Positions 1-11,285 of a DNA stretch of 28,123 nt are shown piece after piece (position 1 is the first letter of the stretch; every line of letters starts with the position of its first letter). The stretch spans positions 103,612-131,734 of the forward strand of contig BMAT01003377.1 in assembly GCA_019649035.1 (NCBI GenBank), written 5' to 3'. The notes under the pieces are model-generated. The model was not told where the DNA came from. It did no database searches and was given only the letters and a program-made list of their open reading frames with translations. This DNA comes from Elysia marginata. Lineage: Eukaryota; Mollusca; Gastropoda; Plakobranchidae. Position numbers and translations under genes: made by a program.

Positions 1-37
<37 letters not shown>

Positions 38-112
38 AAGTAGTAGGTGCAGCAGTAATAGTAGAAGTATTAGTTGCAGTAGTAGTAGTTGTTATATTAG
101 TGGTAATGGTGA
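1..112. repeat. GTA trinucleotide microsatellite, running off the left edge
   Basis: Perfect GTA units fill roughly the first 36 bases, then decay into GTA/GCA/ATA variants up to about base 112. The array continues past the window edge, so its true length is unknown. The same motif forms the larger array at 10.75-11.32 kb. Confidence 0.95.
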
Positions 113-637
113 TATTTTTTCGTTTTTATCCTTTCTTCAAAATGGTAGGTGGAGCTACACGCATAAAGAAAACAGTTTCGCTATCTTCGATTGTTGAATT
201 CTGTAGAATATAGAAGGCCAAGGATCTAGATCTAAAGTGTAGACCAAAGAGTCTAAAACCTTAACCTACGTATATTGAAATTAGTTCTGATAATCTAAAT
301 TTAAGCTATATATAGAAGATATCTTAATCTATAGTATGTCTTAGACATAAATTTAGACAAGATTTTGACGCCAATTTCTTCCATTTTATAGGCTCTGCGT
401 GTCATGTTCTCCTCTGTATTTGACTCAGAGCCTAGGCTTTGTTGCCAAAGTGCTTAATTCATGAAGGTCACAGTTTTGAATCATTACTAAACACAGCTTC
501 TTATAGTTTTCTACAAAAAGCAGATATGAACTGTACCAATAGTGTCTTTTCAATGCCAAGAATTTTGTTTCACCTCAACTATGGGGCATATTTTACGACT
601 CCTCTTTAACAACACAGTTTTCTATTCTTTTACCCAG
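113..637 (+). other. noncoding, probably intron upstream of the lectin exon
   Basis: AT-rich sequence with no recognisable coding segment. It ends in a pyrimidine-rich acceptor (TTCTATTCTTTTACCCAG) at 620-637, just before the lectin exon, so it is best read as intron. I looked for a signal-peptide exon with a matching donor here and did not find a convincing one. Confidence 0.5.
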
Positions 638-1332
638 GTATCGGAGTTAATGGCCTAAACGTCAGTGACACTTTGCTCACTCTAGCCAGCGGCTCGGAAT
701 GTCAGACTGAACCTTTAGGACATCCCTGGACGTCTTACTCACCGGCCGTATGCTACTGGCAGTGCAGGGCACGCTACCGTGACACCTGTCAGAGCGTTGT
801 CTTCAACACTGACACTCAAATGTGTACTCCTGGTGGCATCGCTTTCCGTTCCTTAGAGTTTATCCCGACATTAGTACCTCTGGTCCACTCAGTCGATACA
901 ATCTACTATGCAAAACAACCCATCCCACCATGCGACGCGGCTAGTGGCAACTTTGTCCTTTTTGAAGTGTGTGGGTTTACTGCCTGTATACATCGGTCCA
1001 CTACCAGGGTCAACTATGACCAAGCTGTGTCGGACTGCGACCAGTTAGGCGCAAGACTTTTGATGATCAACACTTTACCAAATTACTCTGTATGTCGGTA
1101 CGCAAAATTCCCTGGTCATGCTTGGGTCGGACTAAAATATAGCGATGCGGAAAAGAAGTTTATGTGGATCAATGGAGAACCGCTTAGCGATGAACAGTTC
1201 CAGTACATCTGGGTCCCCGGACAACCCAACAATAGCGGCGGCGTGGAAAACTGTGCGGAATATATGCACACTGGTATAAATGATATCAGTTGCCTCGATA
1301 CCAAAGAAGTCATCTGCGAACCATATGCCTAG
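638..1332 (+). CDS. terminal exon of secreted PAN/apple-like + C-type lectin protein
   Basis: Partial gene: the last coding exon of a secreted carbohydrate-binding-type protein. A good acceptor ends at 637, and the frame is open from 638 (two bases completing a split codon) to TAG at 1330-1332, about 230 residues. The first part is a PAN/apple-like cysteine module with five Cys in order, CYWQC near its start and MCTPGG at its end. A linker with YYAKQPIPPC leads into a C-type lectin domain with WVGL, WINGEPL, a GQPNN loop, ENCAEY and NDISC, closing on VICEPYA. The last four Cys are placed for the two canonical disulfides. The Ca-site-2 tripeptide is QPN rather than EPN or QPD, and ND stands where WND is usual, so sugar specificity cannot be called. 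NYS and NNS sequons fit secretion. No membrane segment follows. The signal peptide must lie in an unseen upstream exon; the open frame alone does not show a start. Related PAN-CTLD proteins are common in gastropods (family knowledge). An immune or body-fluid lectin role is inference. Confidence 0.85.
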
Positions 1333-3975
1333 ACGGAAAATAATGTGAATAATAGGTGTGCTGAGATTTCTCTAAAATTTAGCCTTGTTTTGTCTTAAAT
1401 GTAGACAATATTAAGTTACAGCCCAAAGCTCAGCCACGGTAACACCAGACACATGTTCCTATTGAACCTAATGCAAGTTATCGCGCCTGTCGTAGAGGTA
1501 AAAAGGGTAGTATTGAGCAGTTATGTTTCAGTGTCTCGAGGGATAATAATTTGATCTGGCCCCTTTTTCATAATTTCATCTCTATTGGTTGTAAATATTC
1601 TCAGGGCATGGAAGAGAGGAGAACGTCTTTTTCTGCGGGAACTCATACTTCCGGTATAAACCTAAACCCTAAACCGAATTCCCTGTATACTCGTGTACTC
1701 GTGATAGAGCACGGGTATATAGCTTTATGTTTTACACAAAAATATAGATCTTGGAATTAAACTGAAAAATAGACATTACTTTAAAATTGGTCGATCTTGT
1801 CGACTTCTATTATATATATGCGTGTGTTTTCCCGTGATTTTGTTTGTATTCCTTTTTAAGCCTTGATATAAAGCTTTGGATTTTGGTAGGTGTCTAGAAG
1901 TCAAAATGATTTACACTTTTTGAAGGCGCACTTGTGAAGCAGTCTTTTTCAGTTTAACTTTTTCTAAGAGTATACTGTAGGCTATGTCCTTTGCAAGTTT
2001 AAAACATAAATCTAGCTGTTGTACATCCGAACATGGTTCTGTTTCAAAGTAAATGAGCATTTTTGGTATGAACTTAATAAAATTTTGTTTTTTAAAGGGC
2101 CTTTGCTCGACATGACTCTTAGCGACTTGTGCCTGATGTATTCTGGTTTCCCCACACGTGTTGCGTGTTATAATCACGCTGATGTTTTTCTTTTTAAGTT
2201 ACTTGTAAAATATCGATATACTAGGGCTAAGGATAACTTTGTGGATCTAGATATCAGAACTATTTATAACTCTATAGGTTTTGATGAGTCAACATTTCAC
2301 TAGATATATTAACCGGTTAAGATTCTATTAATTTGCATTCTTAATCGACTTTTATGTAAGTTTGTTCGTGACTTTTTATTTACTATTGATTTATGACTGG
2401 TGTGTATGTAGATTTTGGTATCACTCTGAAAAATAACTATGGTTTTAAATGTTGACGAATGCCTCGTCATATTAAGCTAAAAAAGTTTAACTCTACCAAC
2501 CCATTTCTTCTCGATAAATCACAACATCCGAAAATTAATGCACCTGTTGCACTATGGGTAGCCCATCATCTCTGTGAGTGCGACGTTTATGTCAAGGTCT
2601 TGTAATTAGGAAAACAGTTGTAGTCCCAACTTTCTCCCTCATTTCAGCGCCGTTGAAGATCTTGAGTTTTAAATAAGAATTTGAAAATAGTTATCTCTAA
2701 AACTGGTCGCCTCTATACAGTGTTGTGTTTTAGTTTTTTATTCGTGTGAGTTTATGGTACCATATCTTTTAAGTCTTTAATAAATGATTAATTCATACAA
2801 GTCGATTCGAAGCCTTACGAAAAACTTTTATACTTATCTAAACACAGTTCGCTACATCCCCACCCTCAGTAATTACCCTCAATCTACATATACACTAACA
2901 AATCTACCCCCCGGCAAAGCAAAAAATGCCTTTGTAGCAACTCTGCCGAGCAAACGTTTTCGAGAAAGTAGCGTCTGTTTACAACGCAACCCTTAACTAA
3001 TACCGTCACAAGAGATCGCTGCCATTCATGAAAAAAAAACATCGCAAAAACTACCGATATTGTACCAGACAATCTGAACTAAACAAGCCATTTGTCTTAA
3101 AACAAAAGGAAAGAAGAGAGCAAGCTGCATTAGAAAAAACACACATCGCACAACACAGTCTAAACCATCATTTAGCAAGATGATAGCTATCGATATTGGA
3201 AAAAAAGTTCTTCAACCTTCTCAGCACGTGTTTTCCACCAGACCACAAAATTTACAAAAATAATTAATAAAAAACACGGTAAAGCTAAACATGCATGAAG
3301 AACTTGAAGTAAATAATCACTAGCCAGAACAAGGCGATGTTCAGCATTAGGGTATAGAAAAGTGCTGCGGTAAAACAATGAATCTGCTGGAACAAAAGCA
3401 AGTGCCCCTGGGAAGGAAGCTTATAAAAAGCATTGACTATAAAGCCAAAGTAAAATACACTCGGAACAAAAAGATACTAAGACTAGGTATCGCCAGTAAA
3501 TGTCTGGCTTTAGGTTACTCCACAGAAAATATGATACATCCCTTAGCGAACTTGTATGCCATCTGAAAGAACACAAAAAATAACTTTCTCGCTCATGGAA
3601 AGCATGCAAAAATTAAATGCCTTTTCAACATTAACAAAAAAAAAACAACAAAAAACCGCAACCTTTGTCAATCAAAACACTGTATAAAATCTAAAAACAG
3701 CAGTTACTAAAAAAGATTAGCTTGAGGCATGCATGCACCGGAAAAACTCTTCCTTGAAAATGCAAATAAATTTTCGGCGAAAGAACAACATGGGCCCAAA
3801 AGGGAAACTAGACCGGATACTTGACAAAGTCGTATGGCGAACTGCCACAACGGTTTAAAACATAATCATGTGCCACTACTAGTAAGTTAAATCTAGATTG
3901 TTGGTCATATTCAAGCTCCTTTTCCTATGTAAAATTTGAGCTCTGTCCCCTTTCCTACGAAAAGTGTATTTTTAT
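1333..3975. other. noncoding stretch, includes possible lectin 3' UTR
   Basis: After the lectin stop the sequence turns AT-rich, without coding character. An AATAAA lies at 2076-2081 on the plus strand and could serve as a poly(A) signal, but it is about 740 bases downstream and such hexamers are common by chance here. Open frames of 60-94 codons on both strands have no recognisable domains, splice context or composition shift. Nothing else is supported. Confidence 0.4.
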
Positions 3976-3984
3976 GTAAAAAGG

Positions 3985-4175
3985 TCAATATATAGATAAA
4001 GAAAAAAAAATAGATATATATAGATAGATAGGTAGGTAGATAGAGATAGATAAGCAGATAGAGAGAGAGATAAAGAGCGACAGGAAAATAGATAATATAG
4101 ATTTTGGGGGAAAAATAATAAGCTCAACTTTAGGAGATAGAAAGATAGAAAGATAGATAGATAGATAGATCTAAA
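3985..4175. repeat. degenerate GATA/TAGA microsatellite
   Basis: Imperfect GATA units with GATAG and GAGA variants occupy about 4010-4075 and again 4137-4170, separated by unrelated AT-rich sequence. The leucine/serine/tyrosine-rich minus-strand open frame over it is only the translation of the repeat. Confidence 0.85.
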
Positions 4176-4230
4176 ATCTGCTAAAATAACAGAACGATAA
4201 TATATTCCACGGCACATTGATCTACACAAA

Positions 4231-7200
4231 AATTAAAACATTCTATTATACACTGATATACGCAAAAAAGCTCCAATAATTAATAAAGTTTTTCAAGTTA
4301 CATTGATCTAATTCTAAGTTTAAAAAGTACTAGGGGAAAGTCCTCGGTCATATAGGTCAGCACTGTTGACGTTTAAAACTGTTCCCTGTGAAACTTCGAT
4401 CCACAATAATAAGTTAACCTAAAAGAACGAGATTCTCTAAAACACATTGACCTATCCTAGCCAAAATAACTTTTAGAAAATTTATCTTGTCTAGCAAAGT
4501 GATTCGTCCCAAAAACCGTCTCTAAACAGTTATTGATGGCAAACTTGTCCGTACTAGATCTAATAGCTTTTGAAAACAAGACGTGCCACGAGGCTTTAAC
4601 CGACGCCAGGAGATCAGGATAAAGGCATCGGTGACACATTAATCAAGATATATAATATTTTGGTTATGGTCTTCATTGGTTCACCTAAAAATATTTCATT
4701 AGTTAATAATCTTATACAAAATATTTTCCGGGAAGAAAATTGAAACATATGGGGGTGTTTTCTTTAACTTTCATTTTAATGTTGAATATCTTTATGGCTG
4801 CTCAGTTGGGCTAGTGTCTAGTAAAACATTTTACGAAAATAAGTGGAATTTTGTGCAATCAGCGATTTTTCAACTGAGTGTAAATTAAAGGAATCAGATT
4901 TTTAAAAGTATTTTAACAATACTTGTATCAAAAAGGCGATTTAAATAAAATTAAGAGCAGGTGCAAAGCATTTATCAGACATTGTTGGTTTATCCAGAAG
5001 AATTTAAAAGATAGAAGTAAGTTACACTATAAATAGACTAATAATGCTTTATGTTTAAAATTTTTGTTTATCACAAGCTGATGTCTCTTAGATATGGTTT
5101 TAATTTAACATTGTTTCTTCATTTTTTCAGGCATCTAAAGGACAACAATTCTAACATTTTTCATGACGATACGATATAAATAATAATCTTAGTGGAAACA
5201 CGACGTGTAAACAATAACCATAAAAAATAGAAGTCTTTTCGGAAGAGTAGAAGTTCTATTTATTAGTGTTTTCCACACACACACACTAAACAAATTTACA
5301 TAGTTTGGAGAAGTAAATTATCCATGCAAAGTCAGTCTTTATAGAAATTGCTTTTTGTGCCAAAGAAGCATTTGTCGTCATTTAACAAAAAAATCACGAC
5401 AATTAAAACAAAGTAGCAGCGCAAATACAACAGCGCTGTTAATAACTTTATATGAAATAAAATGGTTGTCTTTTTATGAATTATTTCTATGAAGTTGAAT
5501 GAGCGGCAGTGATATGTTATAGCTAACTGCAACATATAAGTGATGAAATGATTTAATGTTGATATTTTATATACAAGTTTGTCACAAACTAGTAAGAACC
5601 GGTGGTTGACGGGTGGTAAATGTTGTCAAAATAAAAGGAAAATGAATAGGGTCTTGGTTTCTAGTTTGCTAAATTCAAATTTCTATAGATAGGGATTTCG
5701 CGGGTCAAAAATGACATGGCCGTAACTCCAGATTTTACAGGAAATGATTTATGATCAGCCACATAATAATTATTTTCTTTGTCTTGTAGAATCTTGAAAG
5801 ACCAGGGTAACCTACAAATGCAAGTTTTTTTTTAAACCAAACGAAAAAACAATTCCTTATAACTCATGTCTTTTTTTAGTTTTCAAACTTGTTTTCCTGA
5901 AAACCAAGACAACTGGACATACGACCCTGTCATCCCAGTTCCACGATTTAGCATTGCCTGAGTTTAAACATTGGTCAGCATTACAGGCATCTTGTCATAA
6001 TAGAAGTAAGGTCTAAATTGTCGCCATCTTTCCCTCGGTTGCGAGAAAACCCAGAAGTTAAAAGAAATAACTGCGGTTTTAAGACAGCAGCCTCTAAAGA
6101 TGTTTTACATATGCATCATCTTTTTTTTTCAAATTGTGGTCTAGGTGATATTTTTCCAACATCTAAAAAATTGAAGTGGCTTCAAGTTCAACGCCTAGAC
6201 CTAGGTTCGAAACCTAGCCAGAAAAGATAGATGGTGTGTTGCGCTGGCAAAACAATAAAGTTAACAAATTTTCAAGGTGCTCCTTTTCTTGGAAATTCCC
6301 TTTCTTGGTCAAGTTTTTATGTTTAAAATTTGATTAAAAAGGAGCGTAACTAAAACTCGCGCTCTATTATGTAGACACATATAAACATAAAATACATTTG
6401 GTAGTTCTCAGCTATGCTTACCACATCAACATATAACCCATCAACATGTTGATAGGGTTTGTAACATAATCCCATTAAGATTAGTCTGTTTTTTTTATCT
6501 CTTTCGTGCTTAAAACATGAGTTTTGACTACAGACATAGGTGTCTGTCGGTGTAATTAAAGCTTATTTTTACCGTTAGTTGAAGGGACAAGTTGGCTTAT
6601 TTTCATAATCCTAGTTTTCTTTATTAATATATTAAAGTTTAATTTATCCATGCTGACTAAAACCTTATTTGGACATTGTTTAAAAGATTTTTGAATCCAT
6701 CACCCAGAGATTGGGGGCAGAGTTTTCGCCTATACAAAGTACCACATGTGAACCGTGCAAATTGCAGGATTGAGCATTTTTGCTCGTATAAGACACTGTA
6801 CATTTCGTTAGAAAAAGTTTTATCTTGTAAAACACCTTCATGTTTTAGCAGCCATTGTAGTATACGAATTATTGACTTGCTCGTGTTCAGAACATCCTTG
6901 AAATAGAATAATTACTGTTGAAGGTGGTTTATTTGCCCATTTGAAAAAAGTAGGCCATATTGTTTTGTGGGGATGGTTTTTTATGCTGATAAATTTACCA
7001 ATAGGGCCTACGACGACGCACTTATGAGTTTCGAAAATACAAAACTTGCTACCCCAAAATCTTGGGGTCAGTTAGGAACACTAAACTGTTTGTTGCTTTA
7101 GGATTTTACATTTTCGATTCTAAATTTGGAAGCAATTGTCGCATATACTTGAATTTGATAAAGAAAAGTAAACAAATGCATCATGAAATCGAGAACAAAA

Positions 7201-7943
7201 TCTCGCTAATTATGATGATTTTGAATTCTCTAGCATACATATAAAATTTGCAGGAAAACAAATATCGTAGTCTTAAATTTTTTAAAACAAGATATCAGAA
7301 TAAAACCTAACTTCATTGTTTACAGAACGGCTGTTTACAAACACATTCCAATTCATGAAAAAAGTATTTAGGTACAAATCTTGAAATACAATAATTACAT
7401 AAAAAATAACTAGCATGATTAACATTTCCAACAATGCATTTAAAAAACGTAAGGACAGCTGTCTAAGTTCTATTTTTCAATACTAAAGCCAACAAATAGA
7501 CATTTTATAGATGTTAACTTGTCGATGTAAGAAAGCAGGAGTCAGAATTAGGTCCTTGAATTTTTGACTACTATAAGAAGGTAAAACTAGTTAATATATT
7601 TAGATGGTTTCGAGACAGGGTTATTCTGCTAACATGTTGCAGTTCATAACGATTTAAAAACGTAAGTGGCGTAAGTTGCTAATATATTCTGAAAAGATAT
7701 TTGGAAATCTTATTATTCACACAAGCACAACTTCTATTCTTTCAATAGCTTTTCAATTTTTTTTCATGTTCCACGTTAAGTTCAATTTTAGCAAATCACA
7801 TCAATAAATAATTATGACTGTATTTAACTCAGGTAATTTACATACAGCTGCAATGCAAGTTCATAAAGTAACCACAGATAAATCGTGGACCTTAGATTTA
7901 GCTTTGTTGACATCAATAACTATGGTTGCAACTCTCTAAGAAT
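4231..7943. other. noncoding AT-rich stretch
   Basis: No coding segment, RNA gene or repeat array is supported here. Small items: a short CA run near 5275-5287; a palindrome ATCAACATGTTGAT near 6445; and AGGTTCGAAACCT near 6203, which resembles a pol III B box, with only a weak candidate A box upstream. The last could be the relic of a tRNA-derived SINE but is too weak to call. The right end probably holds the GPCR gene's 3' UTR (transcribed leftwards). An ATTAAA-type hexamer follows the GPCR stop within about 10 bases, too close to be a likely poly(A) signal. Confidence 0.45.
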
Positions 7944-7955
7944 TTTAATTTAGCC

Positions 7956-9489
7956 TTAAACACTGCTGGCAGTATCAGCTTCATTTCCATTTCTGCAGCA
8001 AAAATTAGACACATGAAAAAGTTTTGCAGGTACCCATTGTCTGACGAGCCACACCAGGGCGTGTCTGAAGCTGCTCATAGTGATAACACACAGGAAAAAT
8101 TTATACACAGCAGCAAACTTCACGAGATTCTCGTACATAATCGCTAAGTTTATTTCGTTTATAGTAGGCTGGGATGAAACGGGACTTCCGAACATGCGCA
8201 CGGCGTGTCGGAATGTAGCTGGAAGAATCAACACTGCTAGAATGAAACCCATCAAAACTGTGGCTATCGTGCAAGATGTGGTATCTTGAGGGAAACCCTG
8301 GTCTTCCGGCTGCCGGTGGCTGCCTCCTCCAGTAGTACTGTCAATAGACATGTAAGATGCGTAGCTGCTGTAGTACCTGGTGTTCGAGGATTTGCTGGCA
8401 GCTCCTGACTCGCTGTAACTGAACAACCCTACCCTGCGCCTCTTTTGGCGGTCGTTATCACTTTGAGTTCTATCCCCGGACACTTCTCCGAGAAAGCCCA
8501 CCTTTTTCGCTCGCAGCGTTTTAGTTTTCATGACAGCAATGCTGTTAATAACCGCTTTAAAGTTTGAAAGGCGTCGTTTTTTGTTACTGGAAAACGAACG
8601 AGATAACTTATCCTGGCCATTTTCTTTTGGCGCAGAGCCTTCCACAGCAGAATCTTCTTGTGGCGATGACGTAGACATAGAATTTGGTGCAGTTTGAGAG
8701 CTCTCGGAATAGACTGTCTTGTTTGTCATAAGAGCGTTTTGAACTTCTTTATTAGATGCGTCGCTTCCTGTCATTTGAATACCTTCAGTATCGAGATCTA
8801 ATTTTGCCTCGTCCTCATCGACTTGCGATTCTAAAATAGGTACTAATTTTGATGCCCTCGCGCTTGGCTCGAAACCCAAAGGTGCTTGGTCAGATAATTT
8901 GATTTCTTCTTCATTCTGAAGAGTTTCTTCTTTTTTAAGGTTTGCCATCAATTCTCCACTCCTTTTCAGCTTATTTGCATCCTTGCCGAGTAAGTCAATG
9001 TCACTGCTAACCGTGGTGGACAAATAGAAGCCGGTCTTGCTGTTGTTTTGCTGCTGGCACCCTAAGCTGGTGATTACTGACTGTCTGTTCTCCTCATTAC
9101 TTATGACAATATCAATTTCTCCTTTCGCTTTCTCGTGCGTGACTTCGATATGAACCGTGTGCTTGAGGAGCCCACAAGATACCTTGTTGGAAGACCCCGT
9201 AGAGGACTCTGAACTTCGCCGCCTGCCATCATTGTTTTGCGAGTCAATAGTTTGGCCAATCGAAGGACATGGCGGGTCTTCGTGATTCAAAACCTGACGG
9301 CTCAACGGCATTTTGACGATTTTGTGGGCACCAAAAGTCGACGAGCCGACGAAGTCGACGTCATCGTCCTGTTCCTCCTTGTCCCATCGTGCTACGAGCA
9401 TGTGAACAACGATTTTTACGGCCAGCAGAAGGTCTATCCCGAATATGAGGATCAATGGCAGCAAGATGCCGATCACCAGCTCTAGTTTC
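7956..9489 (-). CDS. GPCR exon 3: TM5, giant ICL3, TM6, TM7, tail
   Basis: The exon starts after CTTTCTCTGCGTCGCAG and ends at TAA. TM5 (LELVIGILLPLILIFGIDLL) carries the conserved proline. ICL3 is about 370 residues, rich in Ser, Asn, Glu and Lys, with basic phosphosite-like clusters RRRSS (482-486), KKRRLS (696-701) and KRRRVG (742-747). TM6 is VLMGFILAVLILP and TM7 includes FAAVYKFFLCVITMSSF. The C-tail is about 34 residues with a CC pair suitable for palmitoylation. The open frame extends 206 bases upstream of the acceptor, but that part is intron 2. Confidence 0.88.
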
Positions 9490-10973
9490 CTGCGACGCAG
9501 AGAAAGAGAAATGAATGATATGCCAGGTAAGAAAAAAAAACGTATGACTTTCAATAGAAATAAAAACTCCTTTAAATTATTTTTAAAATCAGTAGTGGGA
9601 GACAATAGTTTGCGGTGATGGGAGCTAAGTTTCTGTCTGGTTATATAGTAGATATCTCTAAACGCAGTTTTAGGTCCAAGTTTTTTATACAGCATAATAT
9701 ATCACGATATTAAATACAGTTTTACGGACTCCATAACTTCAAGGAGTTCTATTGCGGGGAGGGGGGGAGAAAGTGTAAAGAGGGGAAGTTTCGAAGCTTT
9801 TACCTTCTATATATAACAGCCTTATCTATAACATTTTTGTAGGACAAGAAAATAGGATAGGCTGTTGACCAATCTTTAACAGTTAAAACAACTTTATTCA
9901 ATCAAAGAAAAAAATTCAATCAACGTGCTTCAATAACTTCAAATATCAATTTCTTTAAAAGACCTGGTATAGAATTTGTGTCCAACATAAGGTGACAAAA
10001 ATTTTTTTTTGAAACAGTGGCGATTTTATCCGTTTGATTGGAAAACAGAATACATTAAGCATAAATAAACTAACAAAACTGTCAGTGATTCCGCTTTTTG
10101 AACATTATGATTTACTGCCACCATCACAGAAAGTGTTTATTTAGGTGCAACCATGGTGCAAAATGAATTGAACCTACTTACTTTCAAACATTTAATAACT
10201 CAAGAAAAATATGTAAAACTTTGTTAAGCGAGAAAGTCGGGAATGGTTATGGAACTACAAATATTAATGAACCATCTGTTAGAAATCTACAATATTGAAT
10301 TCCTTTTTTATAAACAAAAGTATTTCACCTTTCCATTTGAGTGTAAAAATTTCTTTTAATTAAATCATAGAAAAAAAAACTTTTCCCTAGTTTCCAGGAA
10401 TCTTCAAAACGTTTCCAAAAATTCCAATAACACCTACATAGAGTTGAAAATTTTATTTTTTTTTTACCTAAAGACAATATGGGCGCTAACCATCTCCGGC
10501 ATAGGAGCACAAAAGACAACACCAGCAATGGTCACTTTGTCCATTGACCACAGGTAGTGGACACTGACTGCTGCGGTGAGAAGGGCCAACGTGATGACGG
10601 TGAATTTGGCTTTACATACTCGCCGTTTGCGACCCTCGTAGCCTGTCTTGGTGTGGGCGTTCAGACGGCCTGGTTATTGTGAAAGAAAAAAATATAGGGG
10701 ACGTGCTAAGACAATTGGGAAAGTTCTTACTTTTTTATTTATAATCATAAAAAGCATTAGTGGTAGCAGTAGTTGTAGTAGTAGTTGTTGTAGTAGTAGT
10801 AGTAGCAGCAGCAGTGTAGTAGTATAGTACTACTACTACTACTATAAGTAATAATAGTAGTAGTAAAAGTAGGGGTAATTGATAGTCGTCGTCCTAGTAG
10901 TAGTTGTTGTAGTTGTTGTTGTAGTAGTAGTAGTCGTGGTCGTCGTAGTCGTCATCGGAGTATTGGTAGTAGC

Positions 10974-11029
<56 letters not shown>

Positions 11030-11228
11030 CAGTGCTTGTAGTAGTAGTAATAGTAGCATTTCTTGTAAGAAGTAACAGCAGCAGCAGCAGAAGCAGAAGC
11101 AGCAGGTCGTTGTCGTATTAGCAGTAGTAGTTACGTAGTCGTCAACGCCGTACTATTAATAATAGTAGTGGTAGCAGTAGTAGTAGTAGTAGAAGTAGTA
11201 AAAGTAGTAGTAGTAGTAGTAGTAGAAT

Positions 11229-11285
<57 letters not shown>

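Noticed and set aside
2019..2303. 94-codon plus-strand open frame
   Set aside because: No domain, no splice context, AT-rich composition like the surrounding noncoding DNA; a minus frame overlaps it just as well.
6170..6220. tRNA-like B box AGGTTCGAAACCT
   Set aside because: No cloverleaf, and the A box upstream is poor; not enough for a tRNA or SINE call.
8080..9485. Plus-strand open frames of 69-82 codons across GPCR exon 3
   Set aside because: Antisense shadows of the receptor's third exon.
9490..9695. 68 codons upstream of the exon 3 acceptor in the same open frame
   Set aside because: They precede a strong pyrimidine tract plus CAG; the exon 2 donor joins exactly at 9489, so this is intron.
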